From positions 1,116,001 to 1,180,000 of the forward strand of contig CP007628.2 of assembly GCA_000688775.2 (NCBI GenBank): DNA of 64,000 nt, given 5' to 3'. Positions 36,143 to 45,209 of this stretch are shown piece after piece; position 1 is the stretch's first letter, and every line of letters starts with the position of its first letter. The DNA comes from Streptococcus sp. VT 162 (lineage in GTDB: Bacteria > Bacillota > Bacilli > Lactobacillales > Streptococcaceae). The notes beneath the pieces were generated by a model that did not search any database, was not told the origin of the DNA, and was given only the letters and a program-made list of their open reading frames with translations. The position numbers were made by a program, and so were the translations under genes.

Positions 36143-37807
36143 TTATAGTCCTCGCTCTAGGAAGTCTAGATAGTTTGAAAATGATTGATAGAGTTTTGGC
36201 AAATGATACACAGATGCTTGACTGACCTCTTCTTCAAATCGTCTAGTTTCAGCCATTAGCTCATCTCTTCTTCTCCCCAAGAGCATACTGTACACGCGAT
36301 TCGCTTTTTCAATCAAGAAACGATAAACCTCTGTTTCTTGAGCATTGATCTTATAGCGAGTCAACTCTGCTTGCTTAGCCTTGATTTCCTTTTCTGTCAG
36401 AGTAACACTATCTTGGAGAATAACATGACTAAAAACTTCCTGTGTGGAATCAATTTTCACTTCGACATCCAAAATTCCATTTAAATCATAGGTGAATCGA
36501 ACTGTGAAACTTTCATTTACTCGAGTATTAACAGGGACGGGAACTTCTAATTCACCTAAGAATAGGTTTTGCGATGCCTTCATCATCTCACCTTGATAGA
36601 CCTTTATCTTGACTTGGCTCTGTCCCAATTCAGCCGTATAGTACTGTTCGATGCGTGAAGCAGGTAGGGTAGAATTTCGCTCAATAATCGGCGAAAAACG
36701 GTCTCCAACTATCTCAATCCCCAGTGTAAAAGGGCAAATATCAGATAGTAATAAATCTCGTATCTCACCCTGCCGTTCTTTTATTCCTGCTAAAAGGGCA
36801 CAACCTCTCGCAATCATCCGATCGGGATCATCCGATACCTGCACCATTTGATTGATACAGTAGGATAAAAAGTCTTGAACCAAGCGGAGTTTCGAAGTCC
36901 CCCCAACAAGAACAAAGTTATCAGATGATACATAGCTATAGCGCGCATCCATCAAGGCACGATCCAAAACGGCCTTAACACGGGCTAGCAGAGGTTGACA
37001 AAGCTCATAAAAGCGTTGGTAGCTCAAGTCTAAAGTGTATTCCTGTTCTTGGTCCAGAACCGTCATCTTCACTTCTTCTTTATCATTGAGTTCTAGCTTT
37101 GTCTTTTCAGCCTGTACCAGAATTTTGCTATAAAATTCTAGGGAAATCGTATCCTTGGTTAATTGATTGGAGACTAAAAATTCCTCAGCAATAGCCGCAG
37201 TAAAGTCTTCTCCTCCCAAACGATTGTCCCCTGCGATCGACACGATTTCGACGATATTATCAAAAAGCTCCACAACTGAAATGTCTAGAGTTCCACCACC
37301 AAAATCGACTACAATAAAAGATTGATCTTCTTGGTTTACCATAGATCTTTTAGCAAGAGCTGCTGCGGAAGGTTCATTGATAATCCGATCAATCTGAACA
37401 CCTGCAAATTTCCCTGCTAGTTTGGTCGCATAACGTTGAGCATCATTGAAATAGGCTGGAACACTAACAATCACTTCCTCGACCTTTTCTCCAAGATAGG
37501 TCTCTGCATCGTCTACCAACTTTCGAATGATAAAAGAGCTTAATTCTTCAGCCTTATATGCTCGATTTCCTAGTGTCAATTCATGCTTAGTCCCCATAAA
37601 ACGCTTGAACTGAGAAACCGTCTTATCTGGGTGGGTCACCAAGCGTTCCTTGGCAATTTTTCCAACTATAATCTCATCATTGTCATCTAAAGCCACAACA
37701 GAAGGAGTCAAATACTCACCAAAAGCATTGGGAATCAACTTGACCTGGCCATCTTGGTATACCCCTACTAAAGAATTAGTCGTTCCTAAATCAATACCTA
37801 CTATCAT
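36143..37807 (-). CDS. Short Hsp70 family chaperone (HscC-like)
   Basis: A 554-residue Hsp70. The nucleotide-binding domain has IGVIDLGTTNSLVGV-type phosphate 1 (MIVGIDLGTTNSLV), IINEPSAAALA, VVDFGGGTLDIS and FVLVGGTSKLRLV. The substrate-binding beta domain follows (FTLGIEIV, RNSTLPASR), but the C-terminal lid is short and there is no EEVD-like tail. This fits HscC better than DnaK. I start it at the ATG 37805-37807, ten bases after GGAG; an upstream TTG is too close to it. No CIRCE element was seen, so it is unlikely to be in the HrcA regulon. It forms an operon with the membrane J-protein. Confidence 0.85.
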   Translation of the reverse strand: MIVGIDLGTTNSLVGVYQDGQVKLIPNAFGEYLTPSVVALDDNDEIIVGKIAKERLVTHPDKTVSQFKRFMGTKHELTLGNRAYKAEELSSFIIRKLVDDAETYLGEKVEEVIVSVPAYFNDAQRYATKLAGKFAGVQIDRIINEPSAAALAKRSMVNQEDQSFIVVDFGGGTLDISVVELFDNIVEIVSIAGDNRLGGEDFTAAIAEEFLVSNQLTKDTISLEFYSKILVQAEKTKLELNDKEEVKMTVLDQEQEYTLDLSYQRFYELCQPLLARVKAVLDRALMDARYSYVSSDNFVLVGGTSKLRLVQDFLSYCINQMVQVSDDPDRMIARGCALLAGIKERQGEIRDLLLSDICPFTLGIEIVGDRFSPIIERNSTLPASRIEQYYTAELGQSQVKIKVYQGEMMKASQNLFLGELEVPVPVNTRVNESFTVRFTYDLNGILDVEVKIDSTQEVFSHVILQDSVTLTEKEIKAKQAELTRYKINAQETEVYRFLIEKANRVYSMLLGRRRDELMAETRRFEEEVSQASVYHLPKLYQSFSNYLDFLERGL

Positions 37808-37920
37808 CTTCTTCAAACTCCAAATCTTTTTTAGATATTCCTATTATACAAGAAATATCCTATTTTCTTTGAAAAAATCTGTCATTTACTCTCTAAAATA
37901 GAAAATCATTTATGGAAAAT

Positions 37921-37975
37921 AAAAAAGTTTCACCCTACTCTTGCGGTAAAACCACGAGAGTAAGAATGAAACAGT
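37921..37975 (-). terminator. Terminator of infC-rpmI-rplT
   Basis: Nested arms GTTTCA/TGAAAC and TACTCT/AGAGTA (37927-37972) followed by TTTTTTATTTT on the minus strand. Confidence 0.85.
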
Positions 37976-37981
37976 TTGTCA

Positions 37982-38341
37982 TTATTTACCAAGTTTTGCT
38001 TTAGCTGCATCTGCAAGAGCTGTGAAAGCTGCTGCGTCGTTAACAGCCAAGTCAGCAAGCATTTTACGGTTAACTTCGATTTCAGCCAATTTCAAACCAT
38101 GCATCAATTGTGAGTATGAAAGTCCGTTCAAACGAGCTGCCGCATTGATACGAGTGATCCACAATTTACGGAAGTCACGTTTTTTCTGACGACGGTCACG
38201 GTATGCATAGTAGTAAGAGTTCATTACTTGTTCTTTTGCAGTACGGAACAAGATGTGTTTAGCTCCATAGTAACCTTTTGCTAGTTTAAGAATACGTTTA
38301 CGACGTTTGCGTGATACAACGCCACCTTTAACACGTGCCAT
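37982..38341 (-). CDS. rplT: 50S ribosomal protein L20
   Basis: A 119-residue L20, with the typical start [20 protein letters not shown] and [21 protein letters not shown]20 binds 23S rRNA early in assembly and usually represses the infC-rpmI-rplT operon through the leader RNA. It is last in the operon, 51 bases after rpmI. Confidence 0.99.
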
Positions 38342-38392
38342 GTTTTATTTCCTCCAAATATTTCCTAGAATTGTTTACTTACTGTTAAGCTA

Positions 38393-38593
38393 TTATTTCA
38401 AGCGAGTAAGCATTGCTTTGATACGTTTGAAATCTCCTGAATGCACCATAGATGCTTTACGAAGATGACGACGTTGTTTCTTAGTTTTTCCGTGGAAACG
38501 GTGAGAAGTGTAAGCACGGAAACGTTTAAGTCCACCAGAACCTGTACGTTTGAAACGTTTAGCTGATGCGCGGTGTGTTTTTTGTTTTGGCAT
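38393..38593 (-). CDS. rpmI: 50S ribosomal protein L35
   Basis: A 66-residue basic protein beginning [20 protein letters not shown], the L35 signature. It lies between infC and rplT, the conserved order. Confidence 0.99.
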   Translation of the reverse strand: MPKQKTHRASAKRFKRTGSGGLKRFRAYTSHRFHGKTKKQRRHLRKASMVHSGDFKRIKAMLTRLK

Positions 38594-38625
38594 GATTTTT
38601 TCTCCTTTATTTAACTTTCTGACAA

Positions 38626-39147
38626 TTATTTTTTGTCAGTTGCTGGCGCCAACTGCATGAACATTTGGCGTCCATCCATCTTAGCTCGTTGTTCGATGAT
38701 CGCAATATCTTGTGTTGCTTCAGCAAACTCGGCTAAAACTTTTGCACCAATCTCTTTATGGGTGATCATACGCCCTTTAAAGCGAATGGATACCTTAACT
38801 TTATTTCCTTTTTCAAGGAACTTGCGTGCATTGCGAAGTTTTGTGTCAAAGTCACCCTTGTCAATAGTTGGACTCAGACGAACTTCTTTCACAGTAACAA
38901 CACTTTGTTTTTTACGTTGTTCTTTTTGCTTTTTCTGGTACTCAAATTTGAACTTACCGTAGTCCATAATTTTAGCAACAGGCGGTTTTGCTTGAGGTTG
39001 GATCAATACTAAGTCAACATTTGCACTATCAGCCAATGCTTGCGCTTCGCTGAGTGGCTTGATACCTAGCTGTTCTCCCTCAAGACCGATCAAGCGAACT
39101 TCACGTACACGAATTTCATCATTGATGAATAAGTCTTGCTTTGCTAT
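38626..39147 (-). CDS. infC: Translation initiation factor IF-3
   Basis: A 173-residue IF-3: the N-terminal domain ([18 protein letters not shown]) and C-terminal domain ([20 protein letters not shown]) are complete. No ATG lies near the right place. I take ATA at 39145-39147 as the start, since it follows AGAGGTG by six bases and gives [13 protein letters not shown], the same register as the B. subtilis start (MISKDMLVNEGIR). An in-frame GTG at 39154-39156 lies within the Shine-Dalgarno itself. IF-3 genes commonly use rare starts, because IF-3 itself rejects them; this gives feedback control. The length would be 176 with the GTG. Confidence 0.9.
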   Translation of the reverse strand: MAKQDLFINDEIRVREVRLIGLEGEQLGIKPLSEAQALADSANVDLVLIQPQAKPPVAKIMDYGKFKFEYQKKQKEQRKKQSVVTVKEVRLSPTIDKGDFDTKLRNARKFLEKGNKVKVSIRFKGRMITHKEIGAKVLAEFAEATQDIAIIEQRAKMDGRQMFMQLAPATDKK

Positions 39148-39305
39148 GGTTTTCACCTCTTTTTTATTATTAGAGAAAAACAATAGCGGACTCGTAATAA
39201 TACAAGCCCGCACGTTATGATAGCGTTTCTTAGAAACTTTTCATCCGTAGGGCCAGGCAACTTGATGTCACAAGGCGAGAAGCTCTCACTTCTGCTTTTC
39301 TCAAC
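39148..39305 (-). promoter_or_regulatory. L20-type ribosomal protein leader before infC
   Basis: The stretch from the predicted start of transcription to infC is non-coding and rich in pairing. Segments such as GAGAGCTTCTCGCC, CTGGCCCTACGG and CGGGCTTGTATTATTACGAG are the kind conserved upstream of streptococcal infC. It should bind L20 or control read-through. Without a structure model I rate this as likely. Confidence 0.65.
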
Positions 39306-39311
39306 TTTTAT

Positions 39312-39340
39312 ATGATACCAAGTTTTCTATTCCTTGTCAA
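39312..39340 (-). promoter_or_regulatory. infC operon promoter
   Basis: Minus strand: -35 TTGACA (39335-39340), 17-base spacer, -10 TATCAT (39312-39317). This is a near-consensus sigma-A promoter. Confidence 0.85.
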
Positions 39341-39393
39341 GATAAAAAGTTATTTTTTCAAAAAACTTTCTGTTTTCTTCTTGATGTCCGCAT

Positions 39394-39425
39394 CAAAAAG
39401 AGAGAACCATTCCGGTTCCCTCTCT
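39394..39425 (-). terminator. Terminator of the ABC-2 type exporter
   Basis: Minus-strand stem GAGAGGGAACC / GGTTCTCTC with a two-base bulge and T5, between the exporter permease and the infC promoter. Confidence 0.7.
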
Positions 39426-39460
39426 GTGTTAGTTTTTTCCTCATCCTCCGTATAGGAACG

Positions 39461-40645
39461 CTAAGACCTATTAAAAACTTCCTTTTTACGTGAACTTCCC
39501 CATCTTTCGATAAATAGAATCCCCACTAACAAAAGGATAATCAGGCAAGGAAGTAAGACCATCCCCATGCTCCAATTTAGATTGATATTATCAATTTGCT
39601 TAGGTAATCTTCCAGATAAAATCTCTACTGAACGCAAGTAAGTAAAGGGAATCAGATGTGCAATACTCTGAAGAGGCTGGATCGTTTGGATACCAAACAA
39701 CAAGCCAACAATCCCAATGAGTGAAAGAAAGAGAACAGGCATTTTTTGCTTGAAAAAGTAAGCAATCAAGTAGACGACTTCCACAATGACGATAAAGGCT
39801 AAGAAAGCTAAGAGCAAGCTAGGAAATAACACATCTTGTATTTTTCCAATAGTTACCTCTTGATTGGTTAAGCTATAGAACGGGTATGGATAATCTAACT
39901 GTCCAAAACCACTTATCAGACTTCCCACTAGAAAAGAAAATCCACAGATTCCAATAAACAGCACGGTTACATAGCTCACCCCAACTCCAAGAGAGGACAT
40001 GGCAAATGTCGCTTTTGAAAAAGGATATAACTGAGCTGTATCGAGATGATTTTGATATCTTTCTGCGAACAGTTGTGTAAGCATAAAAATAATACCAATC
40101 ACAAACAAGCTTGGGATGATAGCCTCTAAAATCCAGACAATCTGATCAATCCCGTGGGTCGGATATTCTAAATTGTGGGCTTTTATATTCAAGGGATACA
40201 GGGCTTGGTAAATCTTCCGTTGGCGGTCGCTCGCCATTTTTAATTCAGAGCTAGAAGTCGGTTGATTTGACATAACTTCATAATTCTTCTCTTCATCTTG
40301 CCACTGCAAATAATAGGCTTCTTTCCAGCGTCCTTCTTTTAACAAAGCCAGAATTTCTTTCTTTTGAGTCAAAAGATTTTTTTGCGAGTCTAAATTACTT
40401 TTAACAATCTGGTATTCCTCCGAGCTGGTGTCAGACATTTGGGAAAGCTTCACTTCATTTTCATTGACGATTCTCTCATCTTTTACAAGACGGGTTTCCA
40501 ACTCGCTCTCCAAGCTGTGTGAGTTTGCAGTCTGACTATTTAAATAAAAGGTAACACCGAGTACAGATGCAAATAAAAGTAAGATAATCCAGTTTAAACG
40601 ACTTTTGAAAACTTTCTTTAATAAAAATAGGCTAATATCTTTCAT
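39461..40645 (-). CDS. ABC-2 type exporter permease
   Basis: A 394-residue membrane protein with one N-terminal helix (WIILLLFASVLGVTFYL), a large polar loop (about 40-165) and five more hydrophobic segments. It overlaps the ATPase gene by four bases (ATGA). It is not the longer MacB-like (DUF1430) permease usual next to lactococcin-972 genes. Here it stands next to a decayed bacteriocin precursor, so it may be an exporter or immunity pump, but this rests on position only. Confidence 0.7.
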   Translation of the reverse strand: MKDISLFLLKKVFKSRLNWIILLLFASVLGVTFYLNSQTANSHSLESELETRLVKDERIVNENEVKLSQMSDTSSEEYQIVKSNLDSQKNLLTQKKEILALLKEGRWKEAYYLQWQDEEKNYEVMSNQPTSSSELKMASDRQRKIYQALYPLNIKAHNLEYPTHGIDQIVWILEAIIPSLFVIGIIFMLTQLFAERYQNHLDTAQLYPFSKATFAMSSLGVGVSYVTVLFIGICGFSFLVGSLISGFGQLDYPYPFYSLTNQEVTIGKIQDVLFPSLLLAFLAFIVIVEVVYLIAYFFKQKMPVLFLSLIGIVGLLFGIQTIQPLQSIAHLIPFTYLRSVEILSGRLPKQIDNINLNWSMGMVLLPCLIILLLVGILFIERWGSSRKKEVFNRS

Positions 40646-41235
40646 AACGGAACCTCTTCTATCTGCCCCTGACGAATGGTTACGATGCTATCGCAAATCT
40701 CCATTAACTCCTCTTTGTAGTGGGAACTCAAAAGAACCAGCTGTTCTTTTCTATCGATTTGTGCCAGCCTATCAAAAAACTTCTGTCGATAATACTCATC
40801 TAAGCCATTTGTTATCTCATCCATGAGCCAGCATTTCGCCTGACTGAGGAAATACATAGCAATCACCAAGCGTTGCTTCATCCCTAAGGAATACTTGCGG
40901 ATGGGAAGGTTGATATAGTCAGACATTTCCCAGTAATCAATTTCATCCCTCAAGTTTAGGTCTGACTTCCAGATGTTTTTTATGAGACGAAGGTAGTCCA
41001 TCCCACTTAAGTTTCCATCCAGCCATTCAACGCTCTCATAATAAAACAAAGAAGGAGGAACTGCGATGTGTCCACTACTAAGGGGAAGCAACTTGCTCAT
41101 AGCTCGGAATAGTGTCGTCTTTCCCGAGCCATTGATAGCAAGAAGGCCATAAATCCTACCCTTTTTAAAGGTGAAATCAACATCTTGCAAGATGACTTGT
41201 CGCGTTTTTAAGGTAACATGAGTAAGATTTATCAT
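40642..41235 (-). CDS. ABC transporter ATP-binding protein
   Basis: A 197-residue ATPase. Walker A is AINGSGKTT, the signature YSLGMKQRL is non-canonical (LSGGQ is replaced by YSLGMKQ, as in ABC-2 exporters of antimicrobial peptides), and Walker B is WLMDEITNGLD. AAGGAGGGCTGTAT precedes the ATG. It lies downstream of the bacteriocin pseudogene, with only about 30 bases between them. Confidence 0.85.
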   Translation of the reverse strand: MINLTHVTLKTRQVILQDVDFTFKKGRIYGLLAINGSGKTTLFRAMSKLLPLSSGHIAVPPSLFYYESVEWLDGNLSGMDYLRLIKNIWKSDLNLRDEIDYWEMSDYINLPIRKYSLGMKQRLVIAMYFLSQAKCWLMDEITNGLDEYYRQKFFDRLAQIDRKEQLVLLSSHYKEELMEICDSIVTIRQGQIEEVPL

Positions 41236-41267
41236 ATACAGCCCTCCTTTTTCTCACTCTTTATCGA

Positions 41268-41517
41268 TTAATAGCCTCCGCTGTAGTAGTTTATGACCTC
41301 ATAACGATTGTAATTCCATCCTCCGCCAATTTTATACTCAGAATAGACCATAACGGGCTAGAAATGTATTGATGGTTGTGATAGTTAGTACTATATTCCC
41401 ACATAGTATTCCAATCATACCAATATTTTTTAGTGACTGTTACAGCAGATGCAATGGATTGAAAAAGACCAACAGATAACAAACTAGCTAATAAAACGGG
41501 TTTTACTGATTTTTCAT
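41268..41517 (-). pseudogene. Lactococcin-972-like bacteriocin precursor, frameshifted twice
   Basis: If two single-base losses are repaired, the stretch encodes 83 residues. They are a signal peptide (MKKSVKPVLLASLLSVGLFQ, then SIASA), a mature part with WYDWNTMWEYSTNYHNH, and the end NYYSGGY. The pattern W ... YSxNYH ... SS, together with the tail rich in Gly, Tyr and Asn, resembles the lactococcin 972 family. The first loss is in the A-run just after the ATG at 41515-41517 (five A where six are needed). The second lies near codons 54-55 (around AGCCCG). The frame that an ORF finder reports here (TTG start at 63 codons) is only the middle of it. Either the gene is dead or the run is phase-variable. 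Confidence 0.65.
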
Positions 41518-41630
41518 GTTTTCATTGCATTTATATCTTTACTATTGGAGACGCTTTCATTATATCGTTTTTCCCTATATTATGCAACAGATTATTTGTT
41601 TATTTTACTAATATATAACATCTTTTCTTT

Positions 41631-43871
41631 CTAACGAACCGTTTCAATTCTCCAACTATTCCATCCTGTAAAGCGGATAGCCCCTTGCTGGTCAGTTCGG
41701 TAAATCTTACTCTTGATACTTTCCATTCGTGTCAAGGTTTCCTGATGGGGGAGTTTCGTACGATTGCTCTTTCCGACTGAAATGAGAGTAATCGCTGGTT
41801 TGAGCTGTTCTAGGAAAACTGGATTTGATGAGGTTTTAGCACCATGTTGGCCTGCTTTCAAGACATCCACCTGCAAGTCAGGATACTGCTGAAGCAAGTC
41901 TTTCTCCCCCTTGTTTCCCAAATTCCCAGTAAAAAGGAAGTTCTTATCCAAGAGTTTTCCATAAAGAACCAAGGAATCATCACGATCCCCATATCCAACC
42001 TTCCTTGGAGATAGGACTTCTAAGTAACCGCCAAAAATTGGCAAGTTCTCCCCTGCTGTCACACTGCACACCTTGGTTTGAGTCGCTTGTAGTTCCGCTA
42101 CAAATTCCTTTTGTGTCAGACTTCCTTTTGATACTAAAATCTCCCCGACATGGAAAGCCTTGGTTACCTCCAGCAAATCACCGACATGTTCCTTCTCTGT
42201 ATTGGTCAAAATTAGCTGGTCAATCTTATCTACTCCTCGACTTTTAAGATAGGGAATCAAGGTTCTCTGGGCATTGTTGGTTGTCGCCTTTTCTTGCCAA
42301 GCTTGGATTTTCTTGTCAGATTCTGCCTTACCACCCACATCTATGAGAATGGTTTTACCAGTTACATCCCGTAGGAAAATACTTTCACCTTGCCCCACAT
42401 CCAACATGATGATTTCATTTTCAAGTGGATGCTTGGTCAGGAAAAAGAGACCCACAATAAAGAGACTAAATCCTGCTAGTCTTTTGATGTTTTTCCTCAT
42501 GTCATAGACCAAGGCTAATGAAACTAACAGTAGAATCAACAGCCATGCATTGGGTTGACCAAAGACCAGAGGCCTGCTTGCCAGCTGCGATACCAAGCGA
42601 ATGATGTTCTCCAACCACTCAAAGACAAAGTTAAACTGAGTGACTGGGTAAACAAAAGACAGAATAAATAAGATGGACAAAAGTGGCAAAAAGACCACAT
42701 CAAACAGAAAGGAAAATACAAAGGTCAAAAGGATAGACCAAGGCTGAAATTCTGCAAAATAGAAGGATAGAATAGGCAATATTCCCAAGGAAATGACCAG
42801 ACTTTCTCTAGCAACAGCCTTGAGTCCCTCCCCTTCTTTACTAGTCATGGTCAAGATAAAAGCGTATGCGCAGGACAAGACTCCTCCTGCTGTCAAGAAA
42901 AAGTTGGGCATGATGATAAAGAGGACAAGGATCGTCAAGGCAAAATTATCCAAACCCTTAACACCATGTTGGGCCAGTAACTTTTGCAAGAGACTGCGAA
43001 TAACAGATGCTGAAAATCCTGTCAGACCTGCATAGATAAGAGAAAAGGGATAAGTTAGCCACTTCAACTTTTCTTGAGTTAAGCCCAATCGCAAGAGGAG
43101 TTTCTTAAAGGCATCCATGAAAAAGCCTACCTGCATACCCGACAAGGCAAAGAGATGGATAATTCCAAGACTGGAATAGAGCTCATTCATCTCCTCAAAG
43201 TCCGTGTCCAAATGTCCTAAAAGAAGACCTGTCATATAATTGCGCATAGGATCTGGAAAGTGCATCTTGATCCAAACTACAGCCTTTCGACGTAAACTGG
43301 ACAGATTTTCTCCTATATCCCAACTGCTAATCTTTCTCATTGACTGGATACTCTTGATAGTCAAAGTTTGGTAAATCCCCTGAGTTTTCAGATAGGCTTG
43401 GTAGTCAAAGCCACCAAAATTCCTCTGACCTTCAGGCTCTGAAAGTTTTCCTTCTATCTCTATCTCGTGAAGGTCTGTTAAGGCCTGAAAGAGCTCTTTC
43501 TCCTCCTCAGACTGGAGTTTATAGTAAACTTGGAAGGTGCGACCCTCAGCCTTGCCCCGAAAGGACAGACTGTCTCCATTGACTTTGATGGTATCTGGTA
43601 AAATCCGTACCCTTTCAACAGAATCCACTAGGTTTTGATTAGCTTGTGTCTGTTGCCAAGTTTGAAACAAAAACCAAAAACCAAAAACTCCACAAAACGC
43701 TAGAACTTTACCGGCCGATTTCCAAGGAAATTGGAAAAAGAGACAGACAAGCAAAAAAACAAAACCTAGCAGTGCGAGATAGGACACTCCAAAAATGGCA
43801 TAGTAAAGCCAGAGCAACAGGAAACTCAGATAGATTAGGGGGATAGGGAAATTCTTAATCCACTGTAACAT
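41631..43871 (-). CDS. comEC: Competence DNA channel protein ComEC
   Basis: A 746-residue polytopic membrane protein. Several N-terminal helices precede the Competence domain (FALSGMQVGFFMDAFKKL), and the C-terminal metallo-beta-lactamase-like domain follows (MLDVGQGESIFLRD ... ILIDVGGK ... KAGQHGAKTSS). It carries single-stranded DNA through the membrane during transformation. It overlaps the upstream comEA gene by 17 bp, the usual order. Confidence 0.96.
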   Translation of the reverse strand: MLQWIKNFPIPLIYLSFLLLWLYYAIFGVSYLALLGFVFLLVCLFFQFPWKSAGKVLAFCGVFGFWFLFQTWQQTQANQNLVDSVERVRILPDTIKVNGDSLSFRGKAEGRTFQVYYKLQSEEEKELFQALTDLHEIEIEGKLSEPEGQRNFGGFDYQAYLKTQGIYQTLTIKSIQSMRKISSWDIGENLSSLRRKAVVWIKMHFPDPMRNYMTGLLLGHLDTDFEEMNELYSSLGIIHLFALSGMQVGFFMDAFKKLLLRLGLTQEKLKWLTYPFSLIYAGLTGFSASVIRSLLQKLLAQHGVKGLDNFALTILVLFIIMPNFFLTAGGVLSCAYAFILTMTSKEGEGLKAVARESLVISLGILPILSFYFAEFQPWSILLTFVFSFLFDVVFLPLLSILFILSFVYPVTQFNFVFEWLENIIRLVSQLASRPLVFGQPNAWLLILLLVSLALVYDMRKNIKRLAGFSLFIVGLFFLTKHPLENEIIMLDVGQGESIFLRDVTGKTILIDVGGKAESDKKIQAWQEKATTNNAQRTLIPYLKSRGVDKIDQLILTNTEKEHVGDLLEVTKAFHVGEILVSKGSLTQKEFVAELQATQTKVCSVTAGENLPIFGGYLEVLSPRKVGYGDRDDSLVLYGKLLDKNFLFTGNLGNKGEKDLLQQYPDLQVDVLKAGQHGAKTSSNPVFLEQLKPAITLISVGKSNRTKLPHQETLTRMESIKSKIYRTDQQGAIRFTGWNSWRIETVR

Positions 43872-44505
43872 AGTCTTTTAGCTTTTCTATGGTCTTAGCG
43901 CCAATACCAGAAACCTTCTTTAATTCATCAACCGACTTGAACTTGCCATTTGCCTCACGATGATCGATAATATCCTGGGCTCGTTTTCCTCCCAAGCCTT
44001 TGACCTGCTTGAGTTCTTCCAGACTAGCTTTATTTAGGTTGACCTTCTTATCTTTACTTGTCGAAGCAGTCGTTCCAGAGGCAGTCTGCTGACTCACTGC
44101 TTCTTCTCCCTTAGTTGGAACATAGACAAGAGCCTCGTCACTGACTTTCTGTGCTAGATTAAGCGACTTACTATCTGCTTCCTCTGTCAATCCACCCGCC
44201 TTCTGAACGGCATCATGAACACGACTCCCTACTGGTAAATCATAAATCCCTGGCGATTTAACAGCACCTTTGACATCTACCGTAATCAAATCTTGTTCAG
44301 GAGACTCGTCCTTTTCTTCCTTTTTCACTTCTTTGTCAGACGATGAATCCTTTGAAACAGCTGCGACTTCAGCCTGCAAATTTGATTCTTTTACAGATGT
44401 TTGTGAAGTTGGCTTTAGTAGGAAAAATCCGCCCAAGGCCAAACCTAAACCAGCACAAATGACAAGGATTTTATACTCTTTGATTTTCTCGATAATTGCT
44501 TTCAT
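43855..44505 (-). CDS. comEA: Competence DNA receptor ComEA
   Basis: A 216-residue membrane-anchored DNA-binding protein. An N-terminal helix (ILVICAGLGLALGGFFLL), a flexible Ser/Glu/Lys linker and an SLBB-like domain are followed by the helix-hairpin-helix pair (NLNKASLEELKQVKGLGGKR, and DELKKVSGIGAKTIEKL). It binds double-stranded DNA on the surface and hands it to ComEC. A cin-box lies upstream at 44525-44532. Confidence 0.96.
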   Translation of the reverse strand: MKAIIEKIKEYKILVICAGLGLALGGFFLLKPTSQTSVKESNLQAEVAAVSKDSSSDKEVKKEEKDESPEQDLITVDVKGAVKSPGIYDLPVGSRVHDAVQKAGGLTEEADSKSLNLAQKVSDEALVYVPTKGEEAVSQQTASGTTASTSKDKKVNLNKASLEELKQVKGLGGKRAQDIIDHREANGKFKSVDELKKVSGIGAKTIEKLKDYVTVD

Positions 44506-44524
44506 ATTTTCTCCTCTCTTAAAT

Positions 44525-44532
44525 TATTCGTA
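44525..44532 (-). promoter_or_regulatory. ComX (SigX) cin-box of comEA-comEC
   Basis: TACGAATA on the minus strand, the exact cin-box core, about 20 bases upstream of the comEA ATG, inside the region following the acetyltransferase terminator. It marks comEA-comEC as late competence genes. Confidence 0.9.
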
Positions 44533-44540
44533 AGTGAAAG

Positions 44541-44570
44541 AAAAAACAGTTGAAAATTTCTTTTCAACTG
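44541..44570 (-). terminator. Terminator of the acetyltransferase gene
   Basis: CAGTTGAAAA/TTTTCAACTG (44547-44570) followed by TTTTTT on the minus strand, adjoining the cin-box. Confidence 0.85.
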
Positions 44571-44571
44571 C

Positions 44572-45141
44572 TTATTTATTTGCAAAATAGTCTTCCTTAG
44601 TCAAGACATAATGAACCCTTGTGATCATTCGACCTGGTTCTTTATTATCCATTCTGGCATAGGGTTCTTCGTGGGAAAAACGCATCCCAGATTTCTCCAT
44701 GACCTTGCCAGATGCGGGATTGTCTTTGTCATGAAGAGCGGTCAACTTGTTCATTCCAATCTTCTCAAAAGCCAGCTCAATCACGGCGCGATTGGCTTCT
44801 GTCGTCAATCCTTGATTCCAATACTTTTGGTTGATAATGTAACCAATAGCTGCTTTTTTGAGAATGGGATCAATCTTGTGCAAATCAATAGTTCCAATAA
44901 ACTGATCATTGCTTTTTAGTTCGATTCCCCACCGTCCCAAGGGATTAGCCAAGTAGAACTGAGCGATGTTGTTCTTGGTTTCTTCTAAGCTTTGATTTGT
45001 TGGAAAAGTATAGCGTGTATTTTCTCTGTCTGAGGCATACTCAAACATAGCTTCTGCATCGTCCAAAGTTACAGGTCGGAGCAATAAACGCTCCGTTTCT
45101 ATAGATGGATACTGGGCAAATTTCACAAATATTGATTCCAT
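44572..45141 (-). CDS. GNAT family N-acetyltransferase (RimJ/RimL-like)
   Basis: A 189-residue GNAT protein of the RimJ/L type. ERLLLRPVTLDDAEAMFEYA is the usual start, and the acetyl-CoA loop is visible as IINQKYWNQGLTTEANRA. The C-terminal part (HDKDNPASGKVMEKSGM) is also typical. Likely targets are ribosomal-protein N-termini or small molecules. It converges on none of its neighbours and faces away from ald. Confidence 0.88.
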   Translation of the reverse strand: MESIFVKFAQYPSIETERLLLRPVTLDDAEAMFEYASDRENTRYTFPTNQSLEETKNNIAQFYLANPLGRWGIELKSNDQFIGTIDLHKIDPILKKAAIGYIINQKYWNQGLTTEANRAVIELAFEKIGMNKLTALHDKDNPASGKVMEKSGMRFSHEEPYARMDNKEPGRMITRVHYVLTKEDYFANK

Positions 45142-45209
45142 ACTTTTCCCTCCATTAGAGCTTGATTCTCACTAGTCTAGCATAAATAAATTTGGATGAC
45201 AAGTTTTTC

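Noticed and set aside
37817..37920. CIRCE operator ahead of the Hsp70 gene
   Set aside because: The TTAGCACTC-N9-GAGTGCTAA pattern is not there; only an ordinary -10 box is seen.
41291..41482. A 63-residue ORF beginning at TTG (MLSVGLFQSIAS) in front of the exporter
   Set aside because: It is the middle of the broken bacteriocin precursor. It lacks a start codon and a ribosome binding site, and its C-terminal part is read out of frame.
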